From Collimonas sp. OK242 (GTDB taxonomy: Bacteria > Pseudomonadota > Gammaproteobacteria > Burkholderiales > Burkholderiaceae_D): a stretch of DNA of 64,000 nt. The stretch is from NCBI RefSeq assembly GCF_900107095.1, contig NZ_FNOR01000002.1:62001-126000 (forward strand). Reading direction: 5' to 3'. The notes below the pieces were generated by a model that saw nothing but the letters and a program-made list of their open reading frames with translations, did not search any database and was not told the DNA's origin. Below, in pieces: positions 59,680 to 64,000 of this stretch (within the stretch, counting starts at the first letter, position 1; every line of letters starts with the position of its first letter). Position numbers and translations under genes: made by a program.

Positions 59680-60316
59680 GATTACACAAACTTCCGCCGG
59701 CGCCATGAGCGCTGACTCAAGCTCCCTGAGTGCGCGCTTTTTCGTGCGCGAGCATCACCCGGAAAACGGCACCTTGCTCGGCTTCTGGCTCTACCTGATG
59801 AGCGATTGCCTGGTGTTCGCCTGCCTGTTTGCGACCTATGCCGTACTTGGCCGCAACTATGCCGGCGGCCCGACCGGCGCCGAACTGTTCGACCTGCCGC
59901 TGGTGGCAGTCAACACCACGCTGTTGCTGCTGTCGTCGATCACCTATGGTTTCGCCATGCTGGAGATGCAGCGCAAGCGCAAGGGCGCTACCCTGGCCTG
60001 GCTGGCAGTGACCGGCTTGTTCGGCGCTTGCTTTATCGGCATCGAGCTGTTTGAATTCGCACACCTGATCCATGAAGGCGCGGGACCGCAACGCAGCGGC
60101 TTCCTGACCTCGTTCTTCGCGCTGGTGGCAACGCACGGCTTGCACGTCACCTTTGGCATCATCTGGCTGATCACGCTGATGTTCCAGGTCAAGCGTCATG
60201 GACTTACCCCTGAGAACGGCCGGCGCCTGATGTGCCTGTCCATGTTCTGGCACTTTCTGGACGTGGTCTGGATCGGCGTCTTCACCTTTGTCTATCTGAT
60301 GGGAGTTTTGCCATGA
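59672..60316 (+). CDS. cyoC: Cytochrome bo3 ubiquinol oxidase subunit III
   Basis: A 214-residue, five-helix subunit III. It contains [107 protein letters not shown] and [23 protein letters not shown], the standard subunit III order. ATG 59672 overlaps the cyoB stop and is far better than the upstream open frame. Its stop overlaps cyoD by ATGA. Confidence 0.96.
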   Translation: MSKITQTSAGAMSADSSSLSARFFVREHHPENGTLLGFWLYLMSDCLVFACLFATYAVLGRNYAGGPTGAELFDLPLVAVNTTLLLLSSITYGFAMLEMQRKRKGATLAWLAVTGLFGACFIGIELFEFAHLIHEGAGPQRSGFLTSFFALVATHGLHVTFGIIWLITLMFQVKRHGLTPENGRRLMCLSMFWHFLDVVWIGVFTFVYLMGVLP

Positions 60317-60804
60317 GCGGCGGACATCAAGAACATCCGGCCCGCGTCGTCGGCCACGGCCACGACGGTCATCACGGCCACACGCATGCCGATCACGGCA
60401 GTCTGAAAAGCTACACCACCGGTTTCATCCTGGCAGTCATTCTGACGGCCATTCCTTTCTGGCTGGTGATGGGTAAAGTCATCGACAAGTCCAGCACTAC
60501 GGGACTGGTTCTGCTGGGCTTCGCTGCGGTGCAGATCGTTGTGCATATGGTGTATTTCCTGCACATGAACACTAAATCCGAAGGCGGCTGGTCGATGCTG
60601 GCGCTGATCTTCACGATCATGCTGGTGTTCATCATGCTGAGCGGTTCGTTATGGGTGATGTACCACCTGAACCACAACATGATGCCGGGCATGATGCCGG
60701 ACTCGACGGAAGTCGTGCCGGAGTCGATGCACGACATGCCCGACACGCACGGCGCGCGCAGCATGGAAGATGTGCACAATATGCACAATATGAAGATGCA
60801 ATGA
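60313..60804 (+). CDS. cyoD: Cytochrome bo3 ubiquinol oxidase subunit IV with His- and Met-rich tails
   Basis: A 163-residue subunit IV; the core three-helix domain spans about residues 30-115 ([65 protein letters not shown]). Typical CyoD is about 110 residues. Here the N-terminus is His-rich ([16 protein letters not shown]), and a ~45-residue C-terminal tail is rich in Met, His and Asp ([28 protein letters not shown]-like end). Those tails could bind copper, but that is inference. ATGA overlaps on both sides couple it to cyoC and SURF1. Confidence 0.93.
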   Translation: MSGGHQEHPARVVGHGHDGHHGHTHADHGSLKSYTTGFILAVILTAIPFWLVMGKVIDKSSTTGLVLLGFAAVQIVVHMVYFLHMNTKSEGGWSMLALIFTIMLVFIMLSGSLWVMYHLNHNMMPGMMPDSTEVVPESMHDMPDTHGARSMEDVHNMHNMKMQ

Positions 60805-61652
60805 AGCGGCCGCAGCACGGCACGGTGACGGACGGCAAGGGCGCCGCAACTGCTACGCTCCAGCCTCGCTCCCGCTCCGCAACCGTGCTGCTGTTGCTGG
60901 CCATCTGCGGCGGGCTGCTGTTTGCCGGGCTAGGCAGCTGGCAGCTCAAGCGCCTGCAATGGAAGCTCGATCTCATCGAGCGGGTTGAGCAAAGAGTACG
61001 CGCGCCAGCCGTTGCCGCTCCCGGCCCCGAACGCTGGCAGCACATCAATGCCGGCGCCGACGAATATCGGCGCGTCCGGCTCACAGGTACTTTCCTGTAT
61101 GGGCTCACGGCGCGGGTCCAGGCTGTTACCGAACTTGGCAGCGGCTTCTGGCTGCTGACGCCGCTGCGCAGTGCAGACGGCAGCGTGGTTCTGGTCAATC
61201 GCGGCTTCATCTCCACCAAGGAAAACGATCGCCATGACGCTGCGGATAGCGGTGTCGAGGTAGTTACAGGACTCCTGCGCATGAGCGAGCCTGGCGGCGG
61301 CTTCCTGCGCCACAATGATCCTGCCGCTGACCGCTGGTATTCACGCGATGTGCAAGCCATCGCAGCGGCACGTGGCCTGACGCAGACGGCACCTTATTTC
61401 GTGGATGCGGACGCGAAGGGCGTAACTGAAGCCGGCGTCAGCCCTCAGGCTAAGGGGCAACAGTACCCGATCGGCGGTTTAACGGTGATTGCCTTTCACA
61501 ATAATCATCTGGTTTATGCTCTCACTTGGTATGCTCTTGCCTTGATGGCGGCGGGCGCCTGTTTTTGGGTTGGCCGCGAGGAAAGGAATTCGCGGCGCAG
61601 CGCCGCCGCCAATACTGATGGTATCGACCGTGAAAGTGAAGATGGCAAGTAA
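60801..61652 (+). CDS. SURF1-family oxidase assembly protein
   Basis: A 283-residue SURF1 protein for heme-copper oxidase assembly. Two membrane helices bracket a periplasmic domain: VLLLLAICGGLLFAGLGSWQLKRLQWK at the start (GxWQxxRxxWK is the SURF1 signature) and LVYALTWYALALMAAGACFWVGR at the end. Between them are YRRVRLTGTFLYGLTARVQ, FWLLTPLRSADGSVVLVNRGFI and RHNDPAADRWYSRDVQAIAAARGL. It takes the place after cyoD where E. coli has cyoE, which is not seen in this window. Its stop overlaps the next gene by 11 bases. Confidence 0.94.
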   Translation: MKRPQHGTVTDGKGAATATLQPRSRSATVLLLLAICGGLLFAGLGSWQLKRLQWKLDLIERVEQRVRAPAVAAPGPERWQHINAGADEYRRVRLTGTFLYGLTARVQAVTELGSGFWLLTPLRSADGSVVLVNRGFISTKENDRHDAADSGVEVVTGLLRMSEPGGGFLRHNDPAADRWYSRDVQAIAAARGLTQTAPYFVDADAKGVTEAGVSPQAKGQQYPIGGLTVIAFHNNHLVYALTWYALALMAAGACFWVGREERNSRRSAAANTDGIDRESEDGK

Positions 61653-62991
61653 AATTGATATTCTTGCAAAGACCGAGGACTTGAAACGCCGCGGCACGGT
61701 GGCGGCCGGGGTTGAAAATGCCGCCGGCCACAAGAATATGCTGCAGCTGATCCAACTGCGCTGGATCGCCGTGATCGGGCAGATCACGACTATCGCTATC
61801 GTCATCCTCGGCTTTGGCATTCAGCTGCCGCTGCCGGACATGCTGAAGGTGCTGGCCTGTCTGGTGGCCTTCAACATCGCCAGCCATCTGCGCTGGCATG
61901 AACGGCGGGTGGCAAGCAACGGCGAATTGTTCCTGGCGCTGCTGGTCGATGTCGGCATCCTGACCGCCCAGCTGTTTTTGAGCGGAGGAACCTCCAATCC
62001 TTTCGCCTTCCTCTATCTGCTGCAAGTGATTCTCAGCGCCGTATTGCTGGAAACCTGGTCGACCTGGATCATCGTTGCCATCACCAGCGCCTGCCTGGCC
62101 GGTTTGTCGCTGTTTTCCGATCCCTTGGCATTGCCGTCCGATCATGGCAGCGTCTTGTCCAGCCTGTATGTCGAGGGCTTGCTGATTTGCTTCGTACTGA
62201 ACGCGGCTCTGCTGGTGTTCTTCATTACCCGCATCGGCCGCAACCTGCGGGCCGGCGACGCCCAGCTGGCCGATTTGCGCCAGCGCGCGGCGGAGGAAGA
62301 TCATATCGTCCGCATGGGCCTGCTGGCTTCGGGCGCTGCGCACGAACTCGGCACCCCGCTAGCTACCTTGTCCGTGATCCTGGGCGACTGGCGACGCATG
62401 CCGGAGTTCAGCAAGAATAGCGAATTACTGGAAGAGATCAGTGAAATGCAGGCCCAGCTGCAGCGCTGCAAGAGCATTGTCAGCGGCATTCTGCTGTCGG
62501 CCGGCGAGGCGCGTGGCGAATCGTCCGTGAAGACCACCATCAGCACTTTTTTGAACGATCTGGCCAAGGAGTGGTGCGCGACCCGGCCGACTGTCTCGTT
62601 TGCCTATGAAAACCGGATAGAGCAAGATATGCCGGTAGCCTTCGATTCCGCCCTCAAGCAGATGATCTGCAATGTGCTCGACAATGCGCTCGAAGCATCG
62701 CCGCAATGGGTAAGCCTGGAAGCGAGCCGGGAAGCCGATGCGCTGACCTTGGTGGTGACCGACGCCGGCCCCGGTTTTGCTCCCGCGATGCTGGCGCAGA
62801 TAGGCAAACCCTATCAGTCGAACAAGGGGCGCCCCGGCAGTGGCCTGGGCCTGTTTTTCGTCGTCAATGTCGCCCGCAAACTGGGCGGCACCGTGACCGC
62901 CCGCAATCGGGAGCAGGGCGGAGCGCTGGTCCAGCTTACCCTGCCTCTGGCGGCGATCAGCCTTGAAGAGGAAACCCCGCATGGCGACTGA
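61642..62991 (+). CDS. regB: RegB/PrrB-type redox-sensing histidine kinase
   Basis: A 449-residue membrane histidine kinase. About six N-terminal helices contain the quinone-contact motif GGTSNPF (in LSGGTSNPFAFLYLLQV), the signature of RegB/PrrB. The H-box is LLASGAAHELGTPLATLSVILGDW. The redox-active cysteine position of RegB appears as LQRCKSIVSGIL. ATPase boxes: NVLDNALEAS (N), DAGPGF (G1) and GRPGSGLGLFFVVN (G2). ATG 61642 overlaps the SURF1 stop. Such kinases respond to the quinone pool and control oxidases and related genes, fitting the cyo operon directly upstream. Confidence 0.93.
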   Translation: MASKIDILAKTEDLKRRGTVAAGVENAAGHKNMLQLIQLRWIAVIGQITTIAIVILGFGIQLPLPDMLKVLACLVAFNIASHLRWHERRVASNGELFLALLVDVGILTAQLFLSGGTSNPFAFLYLLQVILSAVLLETWSTWIIVAITSACLAGLSLFSDPLALPSDHGSVLSSLYVEGLLICFVLNAALLVFFITRIGRNLRAGDAQLADLRQRAAEEDHIVRMGLLASGAAHELGTPLATLSVILGDWRRMPEFSKNSELLEEISEMQAQLQRCKSIVSGILLSAGEARGESSVKTTISTFLNDLAKEWCATRPTVSFAYENRIEQDMPVAFDSALKQMICNVLDNALEASPQWVSLEASREADALTLVVTDAGPGFAPAMLAQIGKPYQSNKGRPGSGLGLFFVVNVARKLGGTVTARNREQGGALVQLTLPLAAISLEEETPHGD

Positions 62992-63517
62992 TCGTCTGCT
63001 GTTGATCATCGAAGACGACGCGACCTTCGCCCGCACGCTCGGCCGCTCATTCGAGCGCCGCGACTATACCGTGTTGCTGGCGACGAATCTGGGTGAGGCT
63101 GCCGCGCTGCTACGCCAGCATTCGCCGGGCTACGCAGTAGTCGACCTCAAGCTCAACGACAGCACCTCCGGACTAGCTTGCGTCCAGATGCTGCATCAGC
63201 ATGATCCCGCCATGCTGATCGTGGTGCTGACCGGTTTCGCCAGCATCAACACGGCGGTTGAGGCCATCAAGCTTGGCGCTTGCCAATATCTGGCCAAGCC
63301 GTCCAATACCGATGATATCGAGGCTGCTTTCGGCCATGTAGCCGGGATTGGCGAGATCGAACTGAGCAATCGCTCGACGTCGATCAAGACCCTCGAATGG
63401 GAACGCATCCATGAAGTACTGGTGGAAACCGGTTTCAATATTTCCGAGACCGCGCGGCGCCTGGGGATGCACAGGCGCACGCTGGCGCGCAAGTTGGAGA
63501 AGCAGCGCATCAAATAA
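62981..63517 (+). CDS. regA: RegA/PrrA/ActR-type response regulator
   Basis: A 178-residue regulator partnered with the preceding kinase. The receiver domain has the acidic pocket LLLIIEDDATFARTLG, the phospho-acceptor aspartate in YAVVDLKLND, the Thr in VVLTGFASINTAVEAIKLGA and the Lys in YLAKPSN. The C-terminal Fis-type helix-turn-helix is FNISETARRLGMHRRTLARKLEKQRIK, as in PrrA/RegA. ATG 62981 overlaps the kinase stop by 11 bases. It probably regulates cyo and other respiratory genes; targets outside the window are not known. Confidence 0.94.
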   Translation: MATDRLLLIIEDDATFARTLGRSFERRDYTVLLATNLGEAAALLRQHSPGYAVVDLKLNDSTSGLACVQMLHQHDPAMLIVVLTGFASINTAVEAIKLGACQYLAKPSNTDDIEAAFGHVAGIGEIELSNRSTSIKTLEWERIHEVLVETGFNISETARRLGMHRRTLARKLEKQRIK

Positions 63518-63741
63518 CTGCAACAGACAAAGCTCATGCACCGGAACGGCGATGACTGCATATCGACTGTTCCCTTGTTGACGTGGTTTTCGCTGCAATT
63601 TACGCGTATTTACGGTCTATTGCTTGCAAGTAATAGAACTTGATCAACACTATAAGCTGCTTCCTCGGACTTGGAAGAGACGAGGCGGCAATAGCGGCTG
63701 TTCATTTCAGCCATTTTTCTATTTGCTTATGGAGTTCCATC

Positions 63742-64000
63742 ATGTCAGCTATCCTGTCCCAGCATCCGGTCGCCAAAGAAAACAAAGCAGAAGTTACCCC
63801 GCTGCCGTTTATCGTCTTACGGCCCGGCCTGCCAAAAACCTTCCACCATTCGATCGATGTTTACCTGAAAGACTCGAATGCCACCGGGAATATCTATTTT
63901 GCCCGGCATTTTGAATGGCAAGGGATCTGCCGCGAACGTTGGTTTTTCGAGTGCATTTCTGCCGACATGTTGCAATCGCTTGGTGTTTTCATTACCAAGG
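63742..64000 (+). CDS. Acyl-CoA thioesterase-like hot-dog protein, 3' partial
   Basis: The reading frame runs off the right end of the window. GGAG lies six bases ahead of the ATG. The visible 86 residues include SIDVYLKDSNATGNIYFARHFEWQGICRERWFFECI, the 4-hydroxybenzoyl-CoA-thioesterase-like entry with the usual Asp (YLKDSNATGNIYFARHFEWQ). The short leader MSAILSQHPVAKENK before the fold is atypical but unremarkable. Function beyond hot-dog thioesterase cannot be stated from the fragment. Confidence 0.78.
   Translation, partial: MSAILSQHPVAKENKAEVTPLPFIVLRPGLPKTFHHSIDVYLKDSNATGNIYFARHFEWQGICRERWFFECISADMLQSLGVFITK

Noticed and set aside
57835-59706. Long antisense open frame (623 codons) opposite cyoB
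   Set aside because: cyoB is unmistakable on the other strand, and the antisense product is a His/Asp/Gln-rich shadow with no fold-like pattern.

Overview
The window looks like chromosomal DNA of a betaproteobacterium, most likely an Oxalobacteraceae member (Collimonas, Herbaspirillum or Janthinobacterium type). This rests on gene content and coding style: a cyoABCD-SURF1-regBA respiratory block, Burkholderiales-type two-partner secretion (TPS) adhesins with an ESPR signal peptide, a moderately GC-rich background, and frequent ATGA start/stop overlaps. No rRNA, tRNA, CRISPR array or insertion sequence was recognised. Family calls come from reading motifs; no database search was possible.

Layout. 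1-14.2 kb: a contact-dependent-inhibition-like locus, with a TpsB transporter (5' end outside the window), a 3604-residue CdiA/FHA-like exoprotein ending in a PD-(D/E)XK nuclease-like toxin, a start/stop-coupled candidate immunity gene and two small orphans. 14.6-17.8 kb: a protein made of three YbjQ-like domains beside a flotillin-like SPFH protein. 18.0-23.3 kb: a drug-efflux operon (TetR regulator, HlyD-type adaptor, ABC ATPase, ABC permease, outer-membrane channel). 23.3-25.3 kb: a leftward three-gene operon of a saccharopine-dehydrogenase-like enzyme and two small membrane proteins. 25.4-26.6 kb: a decayed LysR gene and a pirin. 26.7-30.1 kb: a leftward four-gene operon whose regulator is extremely GC-rich. 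30.4-33.5 kb: AT-richer accessory DNA with small membrane proteins, a LysE exporter followed by an integron attC-like site, an NTF2-like protein with a damaged or unusual start, and a DUF4124-like protein. 33.6-39.4 kb: oxidoreductase, monooxygenase-like, YbjQ, JmjC/cupin, GST, sulfotransferase and Asp/Asn beta-hydroxylase genes. 39.6-41.8 kb: a GNAT, DUF6916 and double tail-collar cluster. 42.4-53.3 kb: a second TPS system whose adhesin carries 14 near-identical MBG-type repeats, followed by a sulfotransferase and an APS kinase. 53.4-56.4 kb: SDR, a DUF1640-like coiled coil between hairpin repeats, and an MFS transporter. 56.6-63.5 kb: the cytochrome bo3 oxidase operon with SURF1 and a RegBA-type redox two-component system. 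63.7 kb to the end: a truncated hot-dog thioesterase.

Three possible joint functions stand out. The first TPS block reads as a toxin-delivery and immunity module. The second TPS block may be an adhesin modified by sulfation, because the PAPS-making kinase and a sulfotransferase lie directly downstream. The oxidase operon carries its own assembly factor and its own quinone-sensing regulator pair, so the terminal oxidase is probably controlled by membrane redox state.
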